Origin: Collybia mongolica | Lineage: Eukaryota > Basidiomycota > Agaricomycetes > Agaricales > Clitocybaceae | Direction: 5' to 3' | Assembly: GCA_013420905.1 (NCBI GenBank) | Contig: JAAXNY010000024.1 | Coordinates: 84,197-148,196, forward strand | DNA length: 64,000 nt | Shown: one piece after another, positions 35,582 through 45,536 of the stretch | Layout of the letters: each line of letters starts with the position of its first letter | Position numbering within the stretch: the first letter of the stretch is position 1 | Position numbers and translations under genes: made by a program | The notes under the pieces: model-generated | What the model was told of the DNA's origin: nothing | Databases searched by the model: none | What the model saw: only the letters and a program-made list of their open reading frames with translations

Positions 35582-36070
35582 ATGCCTAACACGCTAGAGC
35601 TGAGCTGTTTGGTACTCGGCGAACCTCATACCCGCATCTTTCCAGTCGAAATTGCGGCACAGCTAAGCGAGGTCAAGGAACTGCAGACTTCGTCAGCCAC
35701 TCAATCCGAACGCTTCCGTTGTAATCATCCTCCATCTTCGGCACTGACAATTCTTATCACCCTCCTTCATCCCGTCTTTGACAAATTTATGGAGGATTGC
35801 CAAACTCACCAACCAACAAAGGAGGATAATGCATTGACTCTCAAACTGTCCGCTGCCATGTCCGGCTTTTTTGAGGATGAGAAAGCTCGGCAAACCGAGT
35901 TCATGCGCATTCTCGGCGAATACGGTATTCATATGATCCCTGCCGAAATCCTGGGCGCATCCTACTGTACAGACGGCGACATGCGATCGAATGGCTACCC
36001 TTATTTGATCTTCGAGACCAAGTTTTTCGACATTTCCCAATTCCTCTGGGTTCCCGAGGTGCTCGGATAA
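35582..36070 (+). CDS. Crinkler (CRN)-like protein, truncated (162 aa)
   Basis: The N-terminus LELSCLVLGE...RIFPVEI matches the ubiquitin-like CRN header of fungal and oomycete Crinkler proteins (LFCLVLGD...FPVEI), but the usual following stretch (helix and HVLV-type region) is shortened. Residues about 85-145 (LKLSAAMSGFFEDEKARQ, YGIHMIPAEILGASYCTDG) resemble the start of the kinase-like C-terminal region found in many agaricomycete CRNs. The ORF then ends after ETKFFDISQFLW, so most of the effector domain is missing. It is either a short intact variant or a truncated gene. Fungal CRN function is unsettled; no catalytic claim is made. Confidence 0.55.
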   Translation: MPNTLELSCLVLGEPHTRIFPVEIAAQLSEVKELQTSSATQSERFRCNHPPSSALTILITLLHPVFDKFMEDCQTHQPTKEDNALTLKLSAAMSGFFEDEKARQTEFMRILGEYGIHMIPAEILGASYCTDGDMRSNGYPYLIFETKFFDISQFLWVPEVLG

Positions 36071-36433
36071 CACCTATCACGCCCACCTTTCAACCAAACA
36101 AGCCACGTCACATAGAAAATGGCCCAAGCGACTATAATCGTCGTTTGCGCCCTAGGTAAGTTGTTTTCTTCTTTTCTTTTTGCGTTTATTTTACTAACTA
36201 ACTTTTAGGTTAACAAACCTGGTTCCGAGAGTCCTATGATGCGCGACAAGCCCGCCACCACCACCGCAACGTCACCGGGGGACAACAAGATGAGGATGAG
36301 ACAGGTAACGACCAATGTGGAACGGGAGACAGGGACGCGGGGGACGAAGGGGGAACAACAACAACAGAAAATGACCACCGCCATACTACCCCTACAACTT
36401 ATGACCTAGCCCACGAGACGAAGTGTATATTTT

Positions 36434-36453
36434 TAGGGGGTGCGTAGCCCCCC
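36434..36453. other. GC-rich hairpin
   Basis: GGGGGTGCGTAGCCCCCC forms a 5-6 bp G/C stem followed by a T-run on the plus strand. It lies between the Crinkler ORF and the KDZ transposase. Role unknown; a transcript end or an element terminus are both possible. Confidence 0.35.
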
Positions 36454-37003
36454 TTTTTTTTCGTCGATGTTCTGATACTGGTCTTTTGGAAGCTTGTCTG
36501 GAAGTCGTTTAAGCTCGATTGTCTTTGTCTGAGTTTTGAGTTGCATTGAGTGCTTTGTGACGATCTTTGAGCACCAGTAGCTAACAGCTTGATACATAAG
36601 ACACTGTACTTACACATAACCTTTGATATATTAATCCCTTATATTACAAGGGGGGCTCTGATACATTACTACACTGTACCAAGCTTTGTTCCCACAGTCT
36701 TCCTAACCCTTGAGTGTACCACCATGTACAGCGAGCTCGAAAAGCTGGGACGACGGCGGATCCACTGCGCATATTTGCAGATCTGAATCTGTCCAATCTC
36801 GATTACCATCAAGTCGTATGATGCGCCATCGTATTTCGTGGCACCTGCATCCTTCCTCAAGATCAAAACAATGAGGCTCAATCCCCTTCCGTACGGTATG
36901 TTCCCATATGTTTGTGGCTTATGTTTTAATTTATTCCGACATTATCATTTCTAAAAAAACATACTTGCTAATAATATGTTTCTGATGTATGATAGTCCAT
37001 ATT

Positions 37004-40000
37004 TCAATGACATTCAATATGGTAGTCTCGACCGTCCGGGCCCTCTGGAACACCTGGTCCCTTCGTCATCTCAATGAGAATGTTCTTCCATGTTGCTTCG
37101 CAATGAGCACGGAGCCGTGCGCGAATCGCCGCTTGACGAAATGCATATGCACGCTGACCTTCGGCAAGAGTGAGGTCAACCTCAAGCTTTACATATGCCG
37201 CTCGCTTTACCCACTGCTGCTCCTCCCAGAGAAAATACTCCTTGACCCTTCGCATTTCCTCCTGCAATAACAGACACTCCTCTTGCCAGCGATGAGCCCT
37301 CGCTCGTGTCTTGCACCACTCAATTCGAAGAGCTTAATGATCTCGTGAGTCAAAAAGAGGTAACCGTTGAAATCCTCATGACTCACCCTCTTGCATACGT
37401 GGCCCAGCAGGATCCACGTCCCCGCTACCGTCGCTCGTCAACCATATCCACGACATAGAAACACGGCCCTCTGAACCACCATTCTCCTCCGCAGATAATC
37501 CTCGCATGTCCTCATTCTGCAGGACTTGTAATTCCATATCCCATCCGACCTTCCCCAGCAGGCGGGCCAGACCAAGCAAAGCCATTCGACAATCGCGATA
37601 TTTTAGTGCATTTGCGTCAATTCTTCCCTGAACACCCAGCACCAGGTTTCGGCTTCGTGTCACCTGACTTTGACCACGCGCAAATCTGTCCTTAGCAGCA
37701 AACATCTGAGTGCGAACCAAGATGAGGCGACGTATGTCATGGAGAGCGTCATGTGCTTGTGCAAAACGAAGCCTCCATTCCAGCTCTACCATGTCTAGGG
37801 GAACGGAGATGCGATCGAGAACCTGTGAAGGAAGATACAGTTTTCCATTTACTGCGGCCGTCAATGTGTCGCTCTCATCAACTTTGCGCAACTGGGAAAC
37901 AGCTGGCATGTAGAGAAGCTGGATAGCTGACCACGCATCCATTTGACGCTTCAGGCGGTTGGCGCGCTCAATTACTTTAGTGATTTGCAGATCAGTTGAG
38001 TGAGACCCCAATGCTGTCGCATCAAACCGAAGACGGCGCCTAGTAAAAAATTGAGAAAATTTGTAAATTTCAAGAACGGAGGTTACAGACTGTTGTTCCT
38101 CTAGCTCCAGGCCTTGAGTGAGCAGTATACTAGGCGGCATATGCTCGTGAACAACCTGTGACGAGGTCCCAATTGATGATGCATCATCACGGGCTAACTC
38201 AAGCCGAACCGCATGCTCAGTGATATGCCGTTCACTACTCTCAAACGGGTTGAGTTGGGTTGAGTCAACTTCCCATGCCTTAACCAACACGGTCCATTGA
38301 ATGGTAGACTCAGCTGGCAAGGATGCGTCAAATTTGACGAAAGTAGCAACTTGCTTTTGCCGTTCGTCACAAGCCTCGAGAGCCCTACGATGCAGAGTAG
38401 CAGCTGGGAGATCTGATAAGTATATTATATAGCATTGCTAATATATAATTACCAAAACCAATAACCTTTCTCCAGTTGATATCACCAAAGTGATCGTCAA
38501 GGGTGTCTCTTCGCGAACCAGGCCCCATTTCTTTGGTGCTATTGGCCACTGGATTCATTGCGGCCCATCCACGTTCGGGGGCTTCTCCATCTGTTCGGCC
38601 CACATCTGGAGTGTAGTTGAATGAGAAATTAGTATGACAGCTGGGCTGGTGTGCAGGCAGATGGAATTTTGGAATTAAATATTTCATGGAAAGTGAGTGG
38701 ATATTATTTGGAGGATAGATGTCGCATCTTGCATAAAGGTTCCGAATCCACTGGCAAGCAATGTCATAAGATGTTACGACTCTCCGCGGGACATTCTGGC
38801 GCAGGCTGGAGAGAAACATATAGTCCATGTTTACATATCTACGTGATAAGAAAATCAGAATACAGAATGATCATGATAAAATCAATACTAACCGTTCGCC
38901 CATTTGAAGGTCACCAACTGATACAGGTCGCTTCATGTCATGGCGGCTACAGTCAACAGTTCCCGCGCCGCTCGACGATAAGCCCTTGCCTCCACGTGAG
39001 TTCGCAGACTTGATAGCGTCATAGTTGTGACAGGTGGAGGCAGGTTCAGGAGGAATTCGAGCATCATACTCTTGTAAATATGATTTGAAGGCCTTCTCTT
39101 CAACAATGTATGCATATCCGTGGTTCAAGCCAGGATCGCGCACGTCATTGGAGACTGTAAGGCGTTTGAGGCGAAAGTTCGCGTCGATTCCCAAAAATAA
39201 AGTGTACAACCATCTAAATGAATATGAGCTACTGCTAACCCTAAGTTGTATTAAGACATACTGTCGATGTTCTGGGGCATCTTCCCAGTCCTCAGGAAGG
39301 TTACGGCCGGGTTGTGGGCACGCAGGACAGAGGACTGCACATTCACCCTGCTGTGTCCCTCTAACACCTGTAGGGTCATGGGCGCGGCCAGATCGTTTGA
39401 GAAGCATCAAATGCCTCCACTCGCGTACCATTCTCATAAATGCAACATAACGATACTAAGCTGAAGAGCATGAGACCTTTAACACAATCATTAAGAAAAG
39501 AACTTACCGGAGGCGGGGAGGTGCCCGTGTTATCCACAAGACGTGATAGACTGGCGTAAAACTCATATCCCGAGATCTTTGACATAAAGGAGAGCATATG
39601 AAAGTGATTGAGGACCTGGAATGTTGCAGCAGATCTCGGATTTTTCGTTGTGGCAGGATAGAAACCCGCACGCAGGAGCTGAGTGAAATGGGGCAGTACA
39701 TGATGGCAGTCGCAGAAATCAAGACTGACGCAGTGTATGCCTTGAACGTCAATGATTATGAAGTCATCATTAACGGCCTTCATTGGCTTGAGGCACAACT
39801 GGCCCGTGGGGTGATTGAGTTGTATTCGGAGACCTATATCTTTCAATGATGATGCTCCCCAAAATTGACCAGTCCATATCTGCCAGGTAGGTATGAGAGC
39901 TAATCAAAGTGCAGTATGACGGCGATGGTACCTTGATGCAATGGAGAGGAGACACCTTGTGAGAGTGTACCATGCACGGAGCACAGAGCTGGTGTGTACC

Positions 40001-40599
40001 AGAGCAGTCAAAGCACCGATACAGGTTGCCCCTGCCAACCGTACACATGGCGCAATGAGAGTCCACATTAAAGCGTGCCTCAAGGCGAATGATTTCTTGA
40101 AGAAATTCGTCGATGTGTGGAACAAAGTGATGGAGTGGGGTATCCTTTCATATTGGTTAGTAGCGCACTAGGAAGGTATGAGCAAAATACGAACTGTAGG
40201 CGGTCTTTGTTTCCTCTTAGGATGTTTCTCCACTGGGCGCTTCTGCACAAATTGTGGGTCCATCCAATTGAATGGGTATTCGTCATTCTCATCATCTTCA
40301 TCGTCGTCAATGGGGAGAAGAGCGGGTAGATCTTTTAGCATGTCATCAGGTGAATCATTACTGCTCATGTTGATGTCAGCATTGTAATTGTTCAGGTCCA
40401 TCTCGTGAAGTAGATTTCTTGTCTCTTTTGGAGGAGCTGTTGCAGGCAGGGTAAGATATATACGGTTGTGTCCCAAGGCCAGAGGATTCGTCTCAAAAGC
40501 AGTATGATGATGTATGATGTTGGGAGCAGTGCTTGGAAGTGGCTCCGGTGTAGCGTAATATACGTCCATGTCAGGACGAGACCTCTTACTGCGTGGCAT
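37004..40599 (-). CDS. KDZ transposase, CxC2 type (1081 aa, eight exons)
   Basis: Exons 40195-40599, 39932-40144, 39508-39879, 39262-39455, 38893-39213, 38453-38838, 37387-38412 and 37004-37332 join to 3246 nt without a stop. Order: acidic N-terminus; CxC2 cysteine cluster (DSHCAMC, LYRCFDCSG, CAPCMVHSH); GLRIQLNHPTGQLC; LRAGFYPATTKNP; ATF-VLNHFHMLSF; MVREWRHLMLLKRSGR; ECAVLCPACPQPG; QWLYTLFLGIDANFRL; STCHNYDAI; GAGTVDCSRHDMKRP; then the RNase H-fold part TSYDIACQW, PKFHLPAHQ and GRTDGEAPERGWA with GPGSRRDTLDDHFGD; then a long C-terminal helical region ending in EECLLLQEEMRRV. The conserved Asp in SYDIACQW and Glu in GEAPERGW fit the acidic catalytic set of the superfamily. Length is normal for full-length KDZ proteins. 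All introns are 40-80 bp GT-AG, the first using GTTCGT. It looks intact and recently active. Confidence 0.88.
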
Positions 40600-40902
40600 G
40601 GGTAATGTAGTCCTGAGATGAGTTATGAAATGGGTCAATCTGACTGACTGATGACTTACTGCCAGCTCTATTTAAATGCCATCGAGTTCTCCGATCCATT
40701 ATTGAGGTTGATAGGTAAATGAGGCTTCAAATTCATGAGTAGCGAAACACGAAAGTCAACTTGATCATCATGTGACAATAAACAATGTACGCTACGTGTC
40801 ACAAGATCACACACGAACTTAGTGCCCATGCTTGTAATCAAGAAACTCAACATGGCGTGCCATTAGTAAATGCCAATGATACTACAAATAAGTATATTGA
40901 AG

Positions 40903-41657
40903 TTAATGTGCAACGTAAATATTTTTATCATCGTTCATAGCTTCTAGAAATGCCTCCATGTTTTCTTCGGGGGAAATTGGCAACCTGTCATCATCATTGT
41001 CAATTGTATCTATATACTGGTGCTCTCCAGCATGTATGCCTAATGCACGACAGTTGTAGTACCATGTGCACTAGTACAAAATTATTACAGTTGGTGTTGG
41101 AATTAAATGAGACAACATACCCTGAATGCACGATCCTCTTCAAGGTTAAGCACATCTTCCCAACGGTCTACAGGAGTGGCCATCTTGTACGAACCAGCCC
41201 AAAGTAGCCTTTTGGACAGGTGCTAGGGATTGATCAGAAGGCATTACCAGTGATTGAGACTTACGATACTTACCTTCTGATGGATGCCCATGGCCCACTT
41301 CATTTCATCAGGGTCTTTGCTCTCAGCAACGGGGAACCGATCAAACCATATGAGGTAAAACACCTCCAAGAACTCAACCTGCTTTCCAGCCTTACATGCA
41401 GCATTGTAGTACGGCACAATTTTGCAGAAAAACTTGTCTTGTGATTGCTTGATGGCCCAAGTTTCCCTGGCCTGGTGGGAAAGAATTGACGTCATAATTG
41501 ATTTCTAGGAACCTTATGATAGTGATCGATCAAAATTTCAAACATGACGGAATTTACTTACATGTCGCTTAAACTTGGGGGGGTTTGGGAAAGAGAGTAG
41601 GGGGAAAATGGATGAGTGGATGGATGAGTGCTTGGTTGGAATCGAAGCAAGGCCCAT
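40903..41657 (-). CDS. KDZ-associated accessory protein A (187 aa, four exons)
   Basis: Exons 41562-41657, 41274-41471, 41121-41222 and 40903-41070, all phase 0, give 187 aa. The core reads WAIKQSQDKFFCKIVPYY, then FLEVFYLIWFDRFPVAE, then a basic HLSKRLLW helix and VLNLEEDRAFR; an acidic tail follows (IDTIDNDDDRLP). The F(L/W)..V/L...WF.R(F/W)P pattern recurs in accessory protein D, so the two share a module. I recall such modules preceding a homeodomain-like segment in proteins accompanying agaricomycete KDZ elements. It lies 303 bp upstream of the transposase on the same strand. The first exon (ATG at 41657) is the least certain part. Function unknown; DNA binding is plausible. Confidence 0.62.
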
Positions 41658-41933
41658 GGAAGGTGCCAAATAATGCACAAATATTCTATGGCTATCTTCG
41701 CCTCAAGAAGTGAAAAAAAATCACAGAATATGCATAGAGGCTCGAAAAAAATAGATTGAGGCATAAATAATATCATACAACGTCTACAGTCAACACTTGT
41801 ATTTTATTTTGACTTCATCTGCCCACAATATATATTTCTGGAAGTAAAAGTCAGACAGTAGTAAAAGTCAGACGATGGAATCATTATCCACTAACTTGTG
41901 CATCAGACTATTCATCACTCAACATTGTTCAAC

Positions 41934-42703
41934 ATGGGACGGCCCAGGCTTTACAACACCACCGAAGAGAGGCAAGAAGCAAACAGAATCAAAAGTAAAC
42001 GTCATTATGATAAGTATGCAGATGATTCTTTACCCTTGCAAGTCGCAGTTCATTACTTAGGCTTTTGGTAGGGCAAAGAAAGTGATTCGTGCACGACGAA
42101 GTGTCAAATATCATGATACTATACAATACCTGTGAGTGTAATATTGTAGCAACTTAAGCACTAATTATACACTTCTATTACTTCCCATAGGAGTTATCAA
42201 TTGTGCGATACGGGCTCAGGGAAGACTAAACAGCCAGGTGGTTGTCCAGACAAAGAATCTATTCTGGGGTGAGTTAAACCTGATTTATTCATGCCTGGGT
42301 CTTATTCTTGGAACCCAGTCCCAACCCAGACCGCCTCAGCATCTTATGTACACAAGCTGAACAGCTTGCATCAAAGTTCACAAACCTCATGGGCAAATCG
42401 CCGTTTGACTATGTTGACGCTCTATACCAACTCTACCTTCTTAACCATAACAAAAACACATTCCGCGACGCCATGATTATTGTTGAGCGTCTCCATAAAC
42501 CAATTCGACACTTACAGGATGAGATACTACAACTTGCTGGGGTTGGAACTCAATGGGAACGGTGTGAAAAAATTGGACAGAGTGTTTCCAATGTGCTAAG
42601 GGCTCTCGAAGATATTTTGTGTTACGGAATGTGTGGTCGCGAAGATCTTATTGAATGTCATTTGCATAAGGAGCTACTGTACCAAACTTTACCTGCAGCT
42701 TAA
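41934..42703 (+). CDS. KDZ-associated accessory protein B, GRPRLY N-terminus (200 aa, four exons)
   Basis: Exons 41934-42013, 42072-42131, 42191-42268 and 42319-42703 join in frame. The N-terminus MGRPRLYNTTEERQEANRI is followed by a run of basic residues (KSKRHYDKAKKVIRARRS). A GRP-core AT-hook-like start plus a basic helix resembles small DNA-binding proteins I recall near agaricomycete transposons. The C-terminal exon is helical (SKFTNLMGKSPFDYVDALYQ, HKPIRHLQDEILQLAG). Divergent from A with 276 bp between the two ATGs, so they may share a promoter. DNA binding is inferred from composition only. Confidence 0.65.
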
Positions 42704-42801
42704 ATATCAGAACCATGTTATACGAATGTAGCATGCAAAGAATATGAAATAATCAATGGTGCAAATACAAAAGCGACATGTATACTAAACTGGCTAGGTA
42801 G

Positions 42802-43352
42802 CTAAACCGTTTTGCTGTTCTTCCCACTTGATTGATTAGCCTTGCGCAGAGTCAGATCAAAGACGGCCCCACAAGTGGTGCACTCAAGAAATGACCCCGG
42901 CTTTGCTAACCCTTCACCACTAAAGTCGGGGTTGGAGGTGGCTGGCGAGGTGTCAATACCATTGAATTTGGAGATTGACTCGGCATCGGAGTCAGTCTCA
43001 TCACTGGGGTATCCTGGGAAACTGGTGTCATCTTCATCATCAGAAATGACGACAACAGGTAAGTTGACGCGTGGGTCTGGGCAAAAAGAATTTATGGTTA
43101 GCATAATGCCATAAGAAAAAAGTTACATACGATTGGGCGCTGAGATTGTGATCCCAGTAACAACGGGGATAAGATAGCCCCCCCCCAAGACATTCAAACG
43201 CGAGGCTTGTTCAGCTGCTGGGTCCAATGTAAGTCAAAGGGTACGGGGTGAAAAGAAATCAACTTACATGGCACGATGCCAAGCTGAGCGAGCACTGTCA
43301 ACAGCTGGTCCATACTGATGCCATCAGCAATGTTGGACAACGGTTGAGCCAT
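42802..43352 (-). CDS. KDZ-associated accessory protein C, acidic CxxC protein (148 aa, three exons)
   Basis: Exons 43268-43352, 43131-43217 and 42802-43076 join in frame (introns 50 and 54 bp). The start MAQPLSNIADGISMDQLLTV is a short helix; the middle VVVISDDEDDTSFPGY resembles a SUMO-interacting motif followed by acidic residues; the end has ECTTCGAVFDL, a single CxxC. No known family recognised. It is divergent from gene D (165 bp between ATGs) and convergent with gene B (98 bp between stops). The splice sites and kept frame across a low-complexity GGGGGGG codon run argue for a real gene. Confidence 0.55.
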
Positions 43353-43517
43353 GTTGTGGGGTCAGATTTGGTTTGTTGATCGGTAGAAAAAAAAAAGTCC
43401 GTTGGCCCCTTTAGACTGCCAAGGGTTCTGTTTATAGGGTTGAGTGGTGCTACACAGGTGTCCGGAAGTAGCCGAAATCTAAGATGAGACCTCTGGATAC
43501 ACAGAGGGCCCAATAAC

Positions 43518-45536
43518 ATGGCACCGCCTAATCGTACTACACTGGAACAGCTCACATGGCTGACATCATTGTTACCTCAATTTGTAGAACGGCAGGGTGA
43601 GAAGAGACTTGCAGAATTTTGGTCCATGCTGGACCATGGCTGGTTCACACGCTGGCCTGAACCTGGAGTTGCGGAGGCCGAGCTTGAGCCTGAGGATCAT
43701 CCATCAAGGAAAACCGCCACTGATGCTTTAAGTCACCGTAAATCAGTGAGCTTAAAATAAGATTGTGATAAAAGAATATGACTCACCAAATTTTCCCCCC
43801 CTAGTATTTGAGGAACTGGTTCAATAATCGGGCTGTAAATAAACGAAAAGTCTCTGTGAAAGTTCAGCCCCAAAAAATGTCAAATCGATCCCACCAACCG
43901 GTTGAGGTCTATTCACGGCAATTCTACACAGAGAAAGTCAAACCCCTTGTCACCGCAGAGGTATTTGAGAAAAAGATACCTCAGAATAAAAAGCTCAATG
44001 TGGTGAAAGCACTCACACGGGCAGCTTTTGATGCTGAACCGGCTGAAGTTCGCGAAGCCATTTTTGCACAAGCATCGGCCCTGAAGGCCGAGAACGCAGC
44101 ACGAAGGTTACAAGCACATGGAGAGGCAGATACTTCTCCCCAGGGTTATGCTGCGTGAGTTTTAGTTTGACGTCAGTGTTTGTGCTTGGAGCTAAAAGGG
44201 GTTACTGTAGAGCAATTGAATCAACGGCCTTTATACTCAACAATTTCATTCGAGATCTTGCAGAAAGGACAGGCTGGGCATTTTCCATTGTTGGGGGAGG
44301 CCCTGATCCCGTGAATGGCGGACGCATTCAAACAATAAGGTTCGTCTGTTGACATACATTGTGAAACTGTTGATACTGAATGACACTTGTTTTAGTTTTC
44401 ACGAGGGCCGCAATCTCCTGGGCGCAACATTCAAGAAGGCCCACGTATCGTTTGAGGATAGTGTCCTGAAGCCGTACATCCAGTTCTTGAACCAAATTTA
44501 TCGTGCGTACCCTATTCTTTGTCCTTTTGAAGTTACTCAAGAGCCCAATACAGCGCCAGGAGTTTGTGCAGCCCGTGCATTGCCAAATCCAAGCACGGAC
44601 GATTCGCTTCTGCCCTTTCCCACCAATGATAACCTTCCCATTCATGAGCCCAACACGGCTATTCCCAACACTCTCAGTACTCACCAGGTTCCATCTTCCC
44701 CGCCACTAGCCTCAGACTTTGCTGCTCAGTCTGACACGGTCCACATTCATGACGCTCCAGATGCTCATGAAGCATCATTACCCTTCATCTCCTCGCCTTC
44801 TTACACACCTAATAACACCACCCAGCCTGACACAGCCTGCGCTCATGGTACTCCAGATGCTCGTGAAGTTTCATTAGCCTCCCCCTCTCCCCCTTCTTTC
44901 ATGTCACCACTTCCGAACCCAGGTATTACCACTCACAACGACATGTCTAATATCGACCCACTGCTTCGTGATATTGCCCTACCCCCCCGTTTACCTGTCC
45001 CATTAATGGTTCCTTCATTTGTCTTTCCGGTAACACCCAGCTTTCCACCACCGTCTGCAGTTGGTTCTCCAGTATCATCCTTCATGGATCCACCTCTGCC
45101 ACCTTTAATCATACCTCTTATGGAAGATAGTGCAATGACGAGTCAGGTAACAGCCCGAAATGATGCCACGTGGAGCAAGGAGGTAGTAAAAGCCGTAAAA
45201 GTGGTGGATGCGAAGGCGGCGAGGCTTGCGGCAGTTATGGCTGTAAAAGGTGCGGTAGCAAAGAAACGTAACACAGTGGGAAGGGTTGCTGCAGTAAAAA
45301 AGGCAACCATGGCGAAAAAAACGGCTCCAGCACCTTTGAACACCTCGCCAATTTTGCAGCAGCGTCCTCAACGCATTCGGAAAGTTGTAGCTTCGAAAGA
45401 GGTTGTTACGTTGACCCAGGATCCTAAGCAGAAGGACAACGAAAACACTCGGTGAGTTTTAGTCGATGCATTCTGATGGTACTAAGCTGACTGGCTTCTT
45501 CTGTACAGCCTCTCTAAGAAGCGGCGAACCCAGTGA
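43518..45536 (+). CDS. KDZ-associated accessory protein D, homeodomain-like (596 aa, five exons)
   Basis: Exons 43518-43745, 43805-44154, 44211-44339, 44396-45451 and 45509-45536 join to 1791 nt. Residues about 8-50 (QLTWLTSLLPQFVERQ, EFWSMLDHGWFTRWPEP) match the module in protein A. Residues about 75-90 read YLRNWFNNRAVNKRK, with WFNNR like helix 3 of a homeodomain (WFxNRR) and a following basic run. Next comes IESTAFILNNFIRDLAERTG and IVGGGPDPVNGGRIQTISFH, a conserved block I recall from agaricomycete proteins of this type but cannot name. The C-terminal half is Pro/Ser/Thr-rich low complexity, then an Ala/Lys-rich helix (KAVKVVDAKAARLAAVM) and a nuclear-localisation-like LSKKRRTQ end. Likely a nuclear DNA-binding protein of the element. 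Confidence 0.7.

Larger units (their letters stand above)
37004..45536. mobile_element. KDZ-type DNA transposon with transposase and four accessory genes
   Basis: Five gene models with complete reading frames are packed into 8.5 kb: transposase (37004-40599, minus), A (40903-41657, minus), B (41934-42703, plus), C (42802-43352, minus), D (43518-45536, plus). KDZ is the Kyakuja-Dileera-Zisupton superfamily, known to have expanded in agaricomycetes and to carry accessory genes. Motifs in A, B and D resemble proteins I recall accompanying such elements. The coordinates cover genes only; I could not find convincing terminal inverted repeats or target duplications. An 11-bp TACGGTATGTT occurs at 36892 and 45870 in the same orientation, which may be chance. 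Confidence 0.7.

Noticed and set aside
44328..44684. 118-aa minus-strand ORF opposite accessory gene D
   Set aside because: Shadow of the well-supported plus-strand exon 4 and intron; no motif of its own.
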